From positions 1,984,001 through 2,048,000 of the forward strand of contig NZ_CP157210.1 of assembly GCF_046736345.1 (NCBI RefSeq): a stretch of DNA of 64,000 nucleotides, in the 5' to 3' direction. Shown piece after piece: positions 34,161-43,178 of the stretch. Origin of the DNA: Hyphococcus formosus. GTDB taxonomy: Bacteria > Pseudomonadota > Alphaproteobacteria > Caulobacterales > Parvularculaceae. Every line of letters begins with the position of its first letter. The stretch's first letter is position 1. The notes beneath the pieces are model-generated. The model made no database searches, was not told the DNA's origin, and saw only the letters and a list, made by a program, of their open reading frames with translations. Both the position numbers and the translations under genes were made by a program.

Positions 34161-34874
34161 ATGCAGCCAATGTCAAAAGACAATCCGACACCGCTTTATC
34201 TGCAAATCGCGAATAACATTCGCACCAAGATAAATGATGGTGAAATTGTCGATGACGAGGCGCTGCCATCGGAACGCGAATTGACGGCGATGACCGGCGC
34301 GTCTCGCGTCACGATTCGCAAAGCGATCGATAAACTCATTGCCGAAGGGCTGCTCTATCGCAAACAGGGATCGGGGACCTATGTCTCCCCGCGCATTCAG
34401 TCGCCCTCCTCTTTCCTGAGCAGCTTTACCGATGATGCGATCAAGCGCGGTGATGAGCCGGGTGTCTTCTGGATCGTAAAATCTTTTTCAAACCCCACTG
34501 CGGATGAAGCGGCGCAGCTAGAGATTGCCGTAACATCAGAAGTTGCGCGATTAGGCCGAGTGCGTTTGTCGAATGGCGAACCTTTGGCCATCGAAAACGC
34601 CATTGTGCCAAAGGAATTCCTGCCGGAATTGGATACGCTCGGCGATTCTCTATACGAAGCCCTCTCTAAACTCGGTCATCGCCCAATTCGGGGCCGACAA
34701 AAAATCCGCGCCTCGCTCGCAACCCCAACCGAAGCGGGTCTTTTGCAGATCGATGAAGGCAGCGAAGTTTTGCGTATCGAACGGACAACCTATTCCGCCA
34801 GCGGCTCAGTTGTCGAATATACCCGGTCGGCCTATCGCGGTGATCGCTATGAATTTGTTTCCGATTTGAGTTAA
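34161..34874 (+). CDS. GntR-family regulator with UTRA ligand domain
   Basis: This 237-residue protein has an N-terminal winged helix-turn-helix (about residues 10-75, with LPSERELTAMTGASRVTIRK and YRKQGSGTYV). The C-terminal UTRA domain (about 90-230) ends with IERTTYSASGSVVEYTRSAYRGDRY, of the DasR/NagR/PhnF type. UTRA regulators in amino-sugar clusters respond to GlcNAc-6-P or GlcN-6-P. It is placed between murQ and dld, 5 bases after murQ, so it likely controls the island. It is the best candidate to bind the ATTGGT sites, which is inference. Confidence 0.9.
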   Translation: MQPMSKDNPTPLYLQIANNIRTKINDGEIVDDEALPSERELTAMTGASRVTIRKAIDKLIAEGLLYRKQGSGTYVSPRIQSPSSFLSSFTDDAIKRGDEPGVFWIVKSFSNPTADEAAQLEIAVTSEVARLGRVRLSNGEPLAIENAIVPKEFLPELDTLGDSLYEALSKLGHRPIRGRQKIRASLATPTEAGLLQIDEGSEVLRIERTTYSASGSVVEYTRSAYRGDRYEFVSDLS

Positions 34875-34882
34875 AGCTTTAA

Positions 34883-36586
34883 ATGCCAACAACGAACGCT
34901 GCCTCCGATAACATCGTTGAAAAATTCCGTAGCGTTCTCGGGCGCAAATATGTCCTGACGGGACATCACAAAACAAAAACGTACCGAACGGGCTATCGCG
35001 GCCAATCTGGCGAGTGTCTTGCCGTGCTTCTTCCGGGCAGCTTGCTCGAATTATGGCGCACGCTCCAGATCGCGGTCGAGAACGATCTCAACATCATCAT
35101 GCAGGCGGCGAATACCGGCCTCACCGGCGGATCTACGCCCCATGCCGGTTACGACCATGATGTGGTCATCATCAGCACCAACCGGTTAGAGAAAATCTAC
35201 CCGATTGATAATGGCAATCAGGTCATCTGCTTTCCGGGCAGCACGCTGCACAAGCTCGAACAGACGCTGGCCCCGCTGAACAGAGATCCCCATTCCGTAA
35301 TCGGATCATCCTGTCTGGGGGCTTCGGTCATTGGCGGCGTATGCAATAATTCAGGCGGCGCGCTGGTCGAACGCGGCCCCGCCTATACGGAACATTCTCT
35401 CTTTGCCAAACTGACCGAGGATGGGGAACTCGCCCTCGAAAACGGATTAGGCGTCGATTTGGGCAGCACGCCCGAAGACATTCTAACGCGCCTGGACAAT
35501 AAAACTTTCTCGGACACAGACATCGCGCCGAGCAACGGCATGGCGTCCGATCACGAATATAAAGACTGGGTGCGCGATATTCATGCCCCCACGCCTGCGC
35601 GGTATAATGCGGACCCACGGCGCCTCAAGCAAGCCTCCGGTTGCGGCGGCAAGCTCGCGGTCTTTGCGGTCAGGCTCGATACCTTTCCCAAGAACACCGC
35701 CGAGAAAACATTTTTTATCGGCACCAACAAGACAGCGGTTCTGACGACCTTGCGGCGGAAAATATTGGCGGACTTTGCCGAACTACCCGTGCTTGCGGAA
35801 TATATGGAACAGAACTGCTTCAAGTTCACCGAACGTTATGGGCGCGACACGGTCTATCTCATTAAAACGCTCGGCACGCAGCGCTTGCCAACTTTCTTCA
35901 AACTAAAAGAAACGCTGGCGTCGCATCTTGATGACATTCCGTTTCTTTCGTCCTCGTTGATCGATCAGTGCCTGCAAGTTTTTTCTCGGTTTGCGCCCAA
36001 TCCGCTACCGAAGACGATCAAGGAAATCGCTGACAAACGGGCGCATCTCCTTATTTTAAAGGTAAAAGATCGCAGCGTAGACGAGACAAGGAAGCTTTTA
36101 TCCGAACTAAGCGAAGACTATGACGTTCTATTTCATGCGTGCACCGACAAAGAGGCGTCCACCGTCGGCCTGCACCGGTTTGCGGCCGCGGGCGCAGCGG
36201 TCCGCTACCAGACCATCAAGTCAAAGGATGTCGGCGAGGTCCTCGCATTGGATATCGCACTCCCCCGCAACACAACCGATTGGCAGGAAAAACTCCCCCA
36301 GAGCCTCGACCAGAAAATCGAGAACAAACTCTATTATGGGCACTTCATGTGTCAGGTCTTTCATCAAGATTATATCTTGAAGGCAGGCACCGACACGGGC
36401 GCAATCAAATCCGAAATGCTGGACCTTTTAAAACAACGAGGCGCGAAATATCCCGCTGAGCACAATGTCGGCCATGCCTATCAGGCGGAGCCGCAACTCG
36501 CAGAGCATTACCGAGCGCTCGACCCGCGAAACCAGCTCAATCCGGGGATTGGCAAGGATTCTAAGCGTCGCTTTTATGCCGAGTAA
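34883..36586 (+). CDS. dld: Quinone-dependent D-lactate dehydrogenase
   Basis: This 567-residue FAD enzyme matches the respiratory Dld of E. coli (about 571 residues). Visible features are the PP-loop NTGLTGGSTPH (about 74-84), GSSCLGASVIGGVCNNSGGALVERGPAYTE-type FAD region (about 137-166), VRDIHAPTPARYNADPRRL, and ENKLYYGHFMCQVFHQDY with the membrane-associated C-terminal domain. It oxidises D-lactate to pyruvate at the inner membrane and reduces a quinone. Being next to murQ, it most simply disposes of the D-lactate made from MurNAc. It overlaps the convergent PP2C gene by 26 bases at the 3' end. Confidence 0.95.
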   Translation: MPTTNAASDNIVEKFRSVLGRKYVLTGHHKTKTYRTGYRGQSGECLAVLLPGSLLELWRTLQIAVENDLNIIMQAANTGLTGGSTPHAGYDHDVVIISTNRLEKIYPIDNGNQVICFPGSTLHKLEQTLAPLNRDPHSVIGSSCLGASVIGGVCNNSGGALVERGPAYTEHSLFAKLTEDGELALENGLGVDLGSTPEDILTRLDNKTFSDTDIAPSNGMASDHEYKDWVRDIHAPTPARYNADPRRLKQASGCGGKLAVFAVRLDTFPKNTAEKTFFIGTNKTAVLTTLRRKILADFAELPVLAEYMEQNCFKFTERYGRDTVYLIKTLGTQRLPTFFKLKETLASHLDDIPFLSSSLIDQCLQVFSRFAPNPLPKTIKEIADKRAHLLILKVKDRSVDETRKLLSELSEDYDVLFHACTDKEASTVGLHRFAAAGAAVRYQTIKSKDVGEVLALDIALPRNTTDWQEKLPQSLDQKIENKLYYGHFMCQVFHQDYILKAGTDTGAIKSEMLDLLKQRGAKYPAEHNVGHAYQAEPQLAEHYRALDPRNQLNPGIGKDSKRRFYAE

Positions 36587-37442
36587 GGTTTCGCACGCGA
36601 ACCTTTAGGGCCGTTGCATCGTCAAATTGCTTAATCCGCGGATGAATTCGGCAATCGGGATCAGACTGCTCAGTTGAGCGGATTTCATCAAGGATAGTGC
36701 CGAGGGACTGTTCTTGCGCACGCGCGAAAAATGCCCGCTCATCCGAAATTTCCAAAACTTCTGTATAACGACTAAACCCGTCTGAGGTCAGCAAAAAATC
36801 CGTCTCCGCGTTATTCGGGAGAGTACTGGAAACAATGTTACGCGGCACCATCGGCGATAAGGTCAAAACATTATAGCCGTCTTCCCGATTCACATATTGA
36901 CGATTGTTCCGCTGGCTTGATTTTAGCGCTTTCGACAATTCGCTATGGGGCGCATCTGGTTGTTCGTTTTGCAGTGCGATCAGCCGGTCCAGCGTTTTTT
37001 GTTCAAATGGCTCAACGGATCGGTCACCGAAAACCGTAACGCGCCCTTCCATATCTTTAAACCGGATTGCGCTGTCCCCGATGGAGGTCAGTTCGATCTG
37101 ACCATCCACCAAACGCAACATGGCGAAAGTCGCCGCTGGTTCTGCCATGTCAGGTTGTCCAAGGTCAGCCCATAATGACCGGCAGTCGTCGATTGCCAGA
37201 TTGATGAGCGAAAGCGTCGGCGCATCGGGCCGCAACAGCATATGCCGGGAAAAATGCGCCGAAAATGTTTGTGCGTACCACCGCGCGGCCGTGCCCCCTC
37301 CAACAATAGAGGTTTCAAGCCCCGACACCCCATCAAGGACCCAGACCGCATTGGGGAGCCAGCCAACGGCATCCTCATTATCGCGGCCATTGCCTTTTTC
37401 GCATACGGCGTCGAGAACAGAAATATAATACTGAGACATCAC
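36561..37442 (-). CDS. PP2C-family protein phosphatase
   Basis: This 293-residue protein has PP2C-like motifs. NEDAVGWLPNAVWVLDGVSG (about 22-41) holds the first metal-binding Asp residues, TSIGDSAIRF (about 116-125) the next, LLTSDGFSR (about 218-226) another, and DDATALKVRV (about 274-283) the last. It should be a Mg/Mn-dependent serine/threonine phosphatase or an enzyme of related fold. There is no kinase next to it. It follows namZ (19-base gap) in the leftward DOMON-namZ-PP2C operon, so a role in regulating or supporting MurNAc use is likely but unknown. Its tail overlaps dld by 26 bases. Confidence 0.8.
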   Translation of the reverse strand: MMSQYYISVLDAVCEKGNGRDNEDAVGWLPNAVWVLDGVSGLETSIVGGGTAARWYAQTFSAHFSRHMLLRPDAPTLSLINLAIDDCRSLWADLGQPDMAEPAATFAMLRLVDGQIELTSIGDSAIRFKDMEGRVTVFGDRSVEPFEQKTLDRLIALQNEQPDAPHSELSKALKSSQRNNRQYVNREDGYNVLTLSPMVPRNIVSSTLPNNAETDFLLTSDGFSRYTEVLEISDERAFFARAQEQSLGTILDEIRSTEQSDPDCRIHPRIKQFDDATALKVRVRNLTRHKSDA

Positions 37443-37461
37443 GGGAGCGATATGCGTTGGA

Positions 37462-38667
37462 TTAGTAAATCGCGAATTTCTGCTGTACGTCGCGCCACGC
37501 CTCTTCGTCCGGGGTGGTTATTGCGTCGAGATCGCTGGCCACCGCCTCTGGATCGTCAACCCACTGACGAAGCAACTCACTGCCATTGATAACATCAAAG
37601 GCAAGTTTGTCATTTTCGTACTCATACGGAAAATCGCGCCAGATATTGTAATCGGGATAGAGCTTGCGAATCGCATGAAGCGCAAGCGCGATGATCCGCC
37701 AGGGCTTGAACCGGTCATGCTGATAGCTCGGTTCATCAGCGTGGATCTGGAACCCATGACAAAGCAGATGTTCATGCTTGTGGAATGTGGGCTCGAACCA
37801 ACATTCTCTCAAACGGCATCCTTCCGCCCACTGAGGGGCCATTTTTTCCATCAGGGACAAAACTTCTCTGGCGTTGATGTCGGGCGCGCCGATCACTTCG
37901 AGCGCACGGGTCGTGCCCCGCCCTTCGGAAAGCGTCGTGCCCTCTAGCATCACTGTCCCCGCATAGGCCCGCGCCATATTGAGGGTCGGTGCGTTCGGGC
38001 TGGGGTTGATCCAAGAGCGCTCCAATAGCGGCCAGCCATAGCCGGGAGCCGCATCCGGTTGCCAGCCAGACATTTCAATGACTTTGTAATCCACATCGAG
38101 CTTGTTTTGATCGATGAACCATTTCCCCATCTCGCCCAAGGTCATGCCGTGGCGCATGGGCATCGGGCCAGCACCGACAAAGCTCTCCCATCCCGGCTTC
38201 AAGGTCATGCCTTCAACCGGGCGGCCCGCCGGGTTGGGCCGATCAAGGACCCAAACGGTTTTGTTGTGTTTGGCCGCCGCTTCGAGCACATAAAGAAGCG
38301 TCGTGACAAAGGTGTAAATGCGGCATCCAAGATCTTGGAGATCAACCAACAGGACATCGAATGTGTCCATCATTTCGTCGGTTGGCCGCCGCACCTCGCC
38401 ATACAAACTAAAGACCGGAATATTATAGACCGGATCATGTTCGTCCGCGGTCTCGACCATATTGTCTTGCTTATCGCCTTTGAGGCCATGCTGCGGACCG
38501 AAAGCCGCCGTCAGATTAATGTCGTCTAGCGCCGCAATCGCGTCGAGCCCGTGTTCAAGCGTATTTGTGACCGTTGCTGGATGGGCCAATAGAGCGACGC
38601 GTTTATTCTGAAGCGGCTTACGCAATGACGCTTCATTCAACAGTCGATCCAATCCAAACAAAATCAT
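37462..38667 (-). CDS. namZ: NamZ-type exo-beta-N-acetylmuramidase (DUF1343, GH171)
   Basis: This 401-residue protein matches DUF1343, now known as NamZ, which releases MurNAc from the non-reducing end of peptidoglycan fragments. Visible features are LLAHPATVT (26-34), FGPQHGLKGDKQ (56-67), LVDLQDLGCRIYTFV (107-121), WVLDRPNPAG and VMLEGTTLSEGRGTTRALE, whose Glu residues may be catalytic. No signal peptide is visible, unlike secreted NamZ of Bacillus, so it may act in the cytoplasm. It is the second gene of the leftward operon, overlapping the DOMON gene by one base (TAATG). Confidence 0.9.
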   Translation of the reverse strand: MILFGLDRLLNEASLRKPLQNKRVALLAHPATVTNTLEHGLDAIAALDDINLTAAFGPQHGLKGDKQDNMVETADEHDPVYNIPVFSLYGEVRRPTDEMMDTFDVLLVDLQDLGCRIYTFVTTLLYVLEAAAKHNKTVWVLDRPNPAGRPVEGMTLKPGWESFVGAGPMPMRHGMTLGEMGKWFIDQNKLDVDYKVIEMSGWQPDAAPGYGWPLLERSWINPSPNAPTLNMARAYAGTVMLEGTTLSEGRGTTRALEVIGAPDINAREVLSLMEKMAPQWAEGCRLRECWFEPTFHKHEHLLCHGFQIHADEPSYQHDRFKPWRIIALALHAIRKLYPDYNIWRDFPYEYENDKLAFDVINGSELLRQWVDDPEAVASDLDAITTPDEEAWRDVQQKFAIY

Positions 38668-39263
38668 TAGGTGTCCTTCCTATTCACAAGGGTTCCTGTG
38701 AACCCCTTTTTATCATGGAAATCCGGGCGATCTGATGGGTGCGCAAGCGCCCAATAGCTAATCCCATTGTCGCTGGCTTCAATCACCGCAGAAAGCGCGA
38801 CCGGGACAGCCGCGCTCGGCACCGCACGCAGCGCCGGCGCATTAAGTCGTACACGAAGCATGAAGCGGTCATCATCGCGCGCAATGTCGAAAGTCTTGAT
38901 CTCGACGGCCTCTAATGGCTGCATCCCCGCGCGATAGCGCTCAAAGCCATAGGCCGCCCATTGCCGTGACGGCGAAAAATTAAACTCCAGATAGCGCTCG
39001 CTATCCGGCATTGCGACAAACAGCTCAAAACAGGTCGTTTGCCAAAGCTCGTCAGCGCGGATGATTGGCCGGGCCGCTGGCCAGACGATTTGATCCAGGT
39101 CGCCGGAGACCACAAACCCCGCCTCAAGCTCACCCGATTCATCAAGACCGGCGTGGGCAACAAGGCTCCGTACCGCTGGCAGAGGCGTTGTCGGATGGGC
39201 CACAAGCGGTAGCTGATTGGTATCAGCCTTGGTCGCCATGTTATGGTTTGGAACGGTATTCAT
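38667..39263 (-). CDS. DOMON/CBM9-like domain protein
   Basis: This 198-residue beta-rich protein has the pattern of DOMON-like type 9 carbohydrate-binding modules: WQTTCFELFVAMP and YLEFNFSPSRQWAAYGFERY (about 74-120), with a C-terminal half of strands. It has no signal peptide or catalytic motif. It is the first gene of the DOMON-namZ-PP2C operon and overlaps namZ by one base, so it may bind the sugar or the NamZ enzyme. The binding function is inferred only from fold and context. Confidence 0.75.
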   Translation of the reverse strand: MNTVPNHNMATKADTNQLPLVAHPTTPLPAVRSLVAHAGLDESGELEAGFVVSGDLDQIVWPAARPIIRADELWQTTCFELFVAMPDSERYLEFNFSPSRQWAAYGFERYRAGMQPLEAVEIKTFDIARDDDRFMLRVRLNAPALRAVPSAAVPVALSAVIEASDNGISYWALAHPSDRPDFHDKKGFTGTLVNRKDT

Positions 39264-39429
39264 CGCTTGATATTAGAGGCCCCAGATTTATGAGTTAAGA
39301 ATGGACATACACCAATTTAATACATATAGTCGAGGATTAACCGCGACCCTTGGCCAATCAGGCCGGTTTTTCGCAGTATTTTTGCTAGATCCGGCAGAAT
39401 TCAGCGCAAAAGCGGACATAAGGAACGAA

Positions 39430-39446
39430 ATTGGTGTTACATTGGT
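39430..39446 (+). promoter_or_regulatory. Direct-repeat site C upstream of the sugar kinase
   Basis: ATTGGT-GTTAC-ATTGGT is an exact direct repeat with 11-bp phasing in the divergent gap (39264-39527), 82 bases before the kinase start and 167 bases before the DOMON start. A single ATTGGT half-site in opposite orientation lies at 39310-39316. Confidence 0.65.
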
Positions 39447-39527
39447 TGCTACTTTCTGACGTAAACGCGAGATGACTTTCGAGACGGTAACAGATAGAGC
39501 AATCGGGTTTCCAAATAGGCTCAATTC

Positions 39528-40412
39528 ATGACTGAAGCATCATTTTTTCTAGGTATAGATGCAGGGGGAAGCCGCTGCAAAGCCAGGCTGGTCGATCCGA
39601 ACGGGCAGATTCTGGCCGAAGTCGAATCGGGCCCTGCCAATGCCCGCATCGGTATCGAGCGCTTGAAAACCGCCCTGATTGAAATTGCAGAAAAAGCGCT
39701 CACGAAAGCGGACATCCCCCATTCCGCGCTGCCCACTGTCGTCGCAGGGATGGGCATTGCGGGCATAACCCGCCCCGGTATGCGCGCCGCCATTGAAAAT
39801 CTCGACCTCCCTTATCGTTGCCGCGCATTTGATACGGATGCGGCGATTGCCTGCCTCGGTGCCCATGCCGGTGCTGATGGCGCGATCTTGATCCTCGGCA
39901 CAGGAAGCATTGCCTGTATTCGCGACGGCGACAAAACATCGACCATCGGCGGATATGGGTTTCCCATCTCCGACGAGGGAAGCGGCGCGGCCCTTGGCCT
40001 GAGCGGCGTGCGCCATGCCTTGCGGGCCCTCGACGGACGCACCAAAGCGACCCCACTCAGCGCCGCGATTTCGAAACAGTTTAACGACGACACCGCCAAA
40101 GCCATTGCCTGGATGGATCAGGCAACCCCTTATGATTATGGATCATTCGCGCCGTTGATTTTGGATTTCGCCGAGAAGAATGATGAAATCGCGCGGTCAA
40201 TCGTCGAAGACGCAGCGAAACATGTGGAGCGGTTTATCGAGACCATCTTTGCAAAAGGGGCCAAGCGCTGCGCGCTGGTGGGCGGCGTTGCGCCGCGCAT
40301 GATCCCGTGGCTGCGTGCGCGCACTACAAGCCGACTTGTCGATGCCGCCGGTGATGGCCTTGATGGGGCGCTCCTTCTGGCCGGATGTAATCGCTTTCAA
40401 GGGAAGTCATGA
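39528..40412 (+). CDS. BadF/BadG-family amino-sugar kinase
   Basis: This 294-residue ASKHA-fold kinase has phosphate loop 1 GIDAGGSRCKARL (9-21), phosphate loop 2 ILGTGSIACI (about 122-131) and an adenosine motif ALVGGVAPRM. It belongs to the BadF/BadG/BcrA/BcrD group, which includes glucosamine kinase GspK and the Clostridium MurNAc/GlcNAc kinase MurK. In the absence of a PTS or AnmK here, it is the likely step making GlcNAc-6-P and MurNAc-6-P in the cytoplasm. The specificity cannot be told from sequence. The ribosome site is weak. Confidence 0.85.
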   Translation: MTEASFFLGIDAGGSRCKARLVDPNGQILAEVESGPANARIGIERLKTALIEIAEKALTKADIPHSALPTVVAGMGIAGITRPGMRAAIENLDLPYRCRAFDTDAAIACLGAHAGADGAILILGTGSIACIRDGDKTSTIGGYGFPISDEGSGAALGLSGVRHALRALDGRTKATPLSAAISKQFNDDTAKAIAWMDQATPYDYGSFAPLILDFAEKNDEIARSIVEDAAKHVERFIETIFAKGAKRCALVGGVAPRMIPWLRARTTSRLVDAAGDGLDGALLLAGCNRFQGKS

Positions 40413-40520
40413 CCATCAGTCTAAAGAGCAATAATTTTTCATCATAACTTGTGACAAAATCAGCAGATCAAATACGCGCTTTTGATTTGCCTTGAGGATC
40501 CTTTGCGCGGAGGACCATGG

Positions 40521-42104
40521 ATGAGCTTTACAATAATTGATTGGGCCGTGCTCGGCGGATATTTCGCGATCGTATCAGCATTAGGGATCTATCTTTCCCG
40601 GCGCACGGCGGCTTCATCCAAGGAATATTTTCTCTCAAAAGGCGGTTTGCCGCTTGCGCTGATTATCTTTTCGGTTCTGGCCACCACCCAATCAGCGGCG
40701 ACGTTTCTGGGTGGCCCGGATATTGGTTTTCGCGGCAACTACACCTATCTCGCCGGCACGATCGGCACCATTCTCGCCAGTGTTATCGTGGCCGTGGTTC
40801 TGTTGCCCAAGTTTTATGCCGCCAATGTCATAACGGTCTACGATCTTCTGGACAAAGCCTATGGCGCGATTGCCATGCGGTCTGCGGGGGCGATGTATCT
40901 TGTGGGCCGTATTTTCGCCAATGGCGCGCGGTTATTCATGGCGGCCCTCGCCGTTGCCTTGATGGTGTTCTCCGATACGAGCTTTAGCAGCGTTGCCCTC
41001 GCCTCTTGCTTCATCACTTTTGTCGCCTTGGCGTTTACCCTTGTTGGTGGGCTTCGCTCGGTCGTGGCCAGTGATGCGCTGCAATTCGCCGTCTACGTAT
41101 TTACGGCAATTTTCATCTTGATCGGCCTCTATCAGACCCTTGATCTCCCGCTTTCCGAAATCATGGCCGCGGCGCAAAACGCCCCCGATGGTCAGAACAA
41201 ATTGGTCCTTTTCGACTTTTCGCTGAATATGCAGGACCCGTTTACAATGCTGTCTATTCTGACCGGGCTGACACTTTTGCTTTTGGGCAATTATGGCCTC
41301 GATCAAGATACAACGCAGCGCTTGCTCGCCGCCGGTAGTGCAAAACGCGCAGGCACCGCATTGATTATTGCAGCGCTTTTGGCGGTTCCGCTGACCTTCA
41401 TCTTTGTTTCGATTGGCCAGCTCTTACATATCTTTTATGAGCGTCCTGAAATTACGGGACGGCCTGTGACCTCGCTCGAACTCGAGAGCACAACGGTCTT
41501 TATGCAGTATATTCTGAGCGAACTTCCGGCAGGCGTGCGCGGTCTTGCGGTGACCGGCGTTGTGGCCGCTGCAGTCTCGACCCTTAATTCGGGCCTTAAT
41601 TCTATGTCCGCTGTGGCCGTGAGCGATTTTTACCGCCCGCTTCGGAATGACAAATCCGAACGCCATTATGTCCGCGCCGGCCAAGTCGCGATGCTGAGCT
41701 TTGCGCTTTTGTTGTTTTTGATGTCCTGCCTTTGCTTTTATTGGCAACAATCGACCGACGCACCGCTTCTCGAATTTGCGCTGTCGGTCATGACTTTTGC
41801 CTATGCGGGCCTGTTGGGCATCTATGCGACGGTCGTCTTCACCAAACGCGGCAGCACGCTGTCGATTGTTGCGGCGCTTATTGTTGGCTTTATCGCAATG
41901 GGATTGGGCGACAATAATATTGGCGGTGCGATCGGCGTCCCCGAAAGCTACACCAAGCTCGCCTTTACATGGAAACTTTGCGTGGCAACCTTTGTGGCGT
42001 TTCTGGTCGCGAGCATGGGCAATCGCCGCAATGCGCCAGTAGAAGCGCAAACAGCGGATGCACCGGAAGTGAAGGCACAAACAGCGGAAGCGCAGCCAGC
42101 GTAA
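40521..42104 (+). CDS. Sodium/solute symporter (SSS family)
   Basis: This protein of about 527 residues has 13-14 predicted membrane helices and SSS/SGLT family features: ATTQSAATFLGGPDIGFRG (about 52-70), LVGGLRSVVASDALQF and AAVSTLNSGLNSMSAV (about 352-367). It imports an organic solute with Na+. The ATG at 40521 has GGAGG 8 bases upstream. Located between the amino-sugar kinase and a GH84 glycosidase, it is the likely inner-membrane importer of MurNAc, GlcNAc or a disaccharide. The last 30 residues are an alanine/glutamate-rich tail. Confidence 0.88.
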   Translation: MSFTIIDWAVLGGYFAIVSALGIYLSRRTAASSKEYFLSKGGLPLALIIFSVLATTQSAATFLGGPDIGFRGNYTYLAGTIGTILASVIVAVVLLPKFYAANVITVYDLLDKAYGAIAMRSAGAMYLVGRIFANGARLFMAALAVALMVFSDTSFSSVALASCFITFVALAFTLVGGLRSVVASDALQFAVYVFTAIFILIGLYQTLDLPLSEIMAAAQNAPDGQNKLVLFDFSLNMQDPFTMLSILTGLTLLLLGNYGLDQDTTQRLLAAGSAKRAGTALIIAALLAVPLTFIFVSIGQLLHIFYERPEITGRPVTSLELESTTVFMQYILSELPAGVRGLAVTGVVAAAVSTLNSGLNSMSAVAVSDFYRPLRNDKSERHYVRAGQVAMLSFALLLFLMSCLCFYWQQSTDAPLLEFALSVMTFAYAGLLGIYATVVFTKRGSTLSIVAALIVGFIAMGLGDNNIGGAIGVPESYTKLAFTWKLCVATFVAFLVASMGNRRNAPVEAQTADAPEVKAQTAEAQPA

Positions 42105-42116
42105 AGCAATCGCAGC

Positions 42117-43178
42117 ATGGTCAGCCTTGGAATCGTAGAGGGTTTTTTCGGGCCGCGATGGTCACCCGAAGACCGCACCTTTGTCATGCGCTATCTCGCC
42201 GAAAGCGGATATCGCCATTATTTATATGCCCCGAAAGCGGATCAATATTTACGCAAAAACTGGAAACAGCCCTATCCAAAGGATGAGCTTGCGCAGTTGA
42301 AAGCGTTTGCCTCATCCTGCCGTAAAGCGGGCGTTCGCTTTGGCGTCGGGTTAAGCCCTTTTGAGCTTTACAAATCCTTTGACCAAACCGCGCGCGAAAC
42401 ACTGCGGGCCAAATTAGACGAACTGCAATCGCTTGACCTCGACGAGCTTGCTATCTTTTTTGATGACATGCGCGGTGATCTCCCCGATCTGGCAGCGCGG
42501 CAAATCGAGATCATGGAGTTTGCCGCTGACCATTCAGCGTCCAAACAAATTTCGTTCTGCCCGACCTATTATTCCGATGATGCTGCGCTTGATCGCGTAT
42601 TTGGCAAACGGCCAGGCGATTACCTCGAAGCTCTTGGGCTGGGCCTGCGTCCCGAAATTGATATTTTCTGGACCGGCGAAGAAGTTTGCGCGCGCGAGAT
42701 CTCGCCGCACCATATGAAAGAGATTGGTACGCTTCTTCGGCGCAAACCGACCTTATGGGATAATTATCCGGTGAATGATGGCCCGGTCAAAAGCCAGAAC
42801 CTTCACATTCGCGGATTTACCGGCCGCCCGGCGGAGAACAAAAACCACATCGCGCGCCATATGGTGAACCCGGCCCTGCAACCGCATTTGTCGATCATCC
42901 CAGCGTTGACCCTCGCGGAAAGTTATGCCCGAGGGGGCGACTATAAATATTCAGAAGCCGCCTATGAGGCCGCCATTCGCTATCTCGGTCAGCCATTTGC
43001 GACGCAGTTAAAAAGCGATTTGATCGCCCTCAACGATACCGGGCGCGACCGGCTGGGGGCGAAGGCGGAAACATTACGCGCGATCTATGCCAAATTCGAC
43101 CATCCCGCCGCCCGCGAAATCCTTTCGTGGCTTGATGGGAAATGGGAGAATGCCGGCGTCGAAATGGAAATCGATTAG
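42117..43178 (+). CDS. GH84-type beta-N-acetylglucosaminidase (O-GlcNAcase fold)
   Basis: This 353-residue protein aligns by motif to GH84/NAGidase. It shows VEGFFGPRW (7-15), YLYAPKAD (35-42), the catalytic Asp pair in IFFDDMRGD (113-121), IFWTGEEV (183-190) and WDNYPVND (214-221). GH84 enzymes use substrate-assisted catalysis to remove beta-linked GlcNAc. No signal peptide is seen, so it may act on an imported disaccharide in the cytoplasm. It is last in the kinase-transporter-GH84 operon (12-base gap). Confidence 0.88.
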   Translation: MVSLGIVEGFFGPRWSPEDRTFVMRYLAESGYRHYLYAPKADQYLRKNWKQPYPKDELAQLKAFASSCRKAGVRFGVGLSPFELYKSFDQTARETLRAKLDELQSLDLDELAIFFDDMRGDLPDLAARQIEIMEFAADHSASKQISFCPTYYSDDAALDRVFGKRPGDYLEALGLGLRPEIDIFWTGEEVCAREISPHHMKEIGTLLRRKPTLWDNYPVNDGPVKSQNLHIRGFTGRPAENKNHIARHMVNPALQPHLSIIPALTLAESYARGGDYKYSEAAYEAAIRYLGQPFATQLKSDLIALNDTGRDRLGAKAETLRAIYAKFDHPAAREILSWLDGKWENAGVEMEID

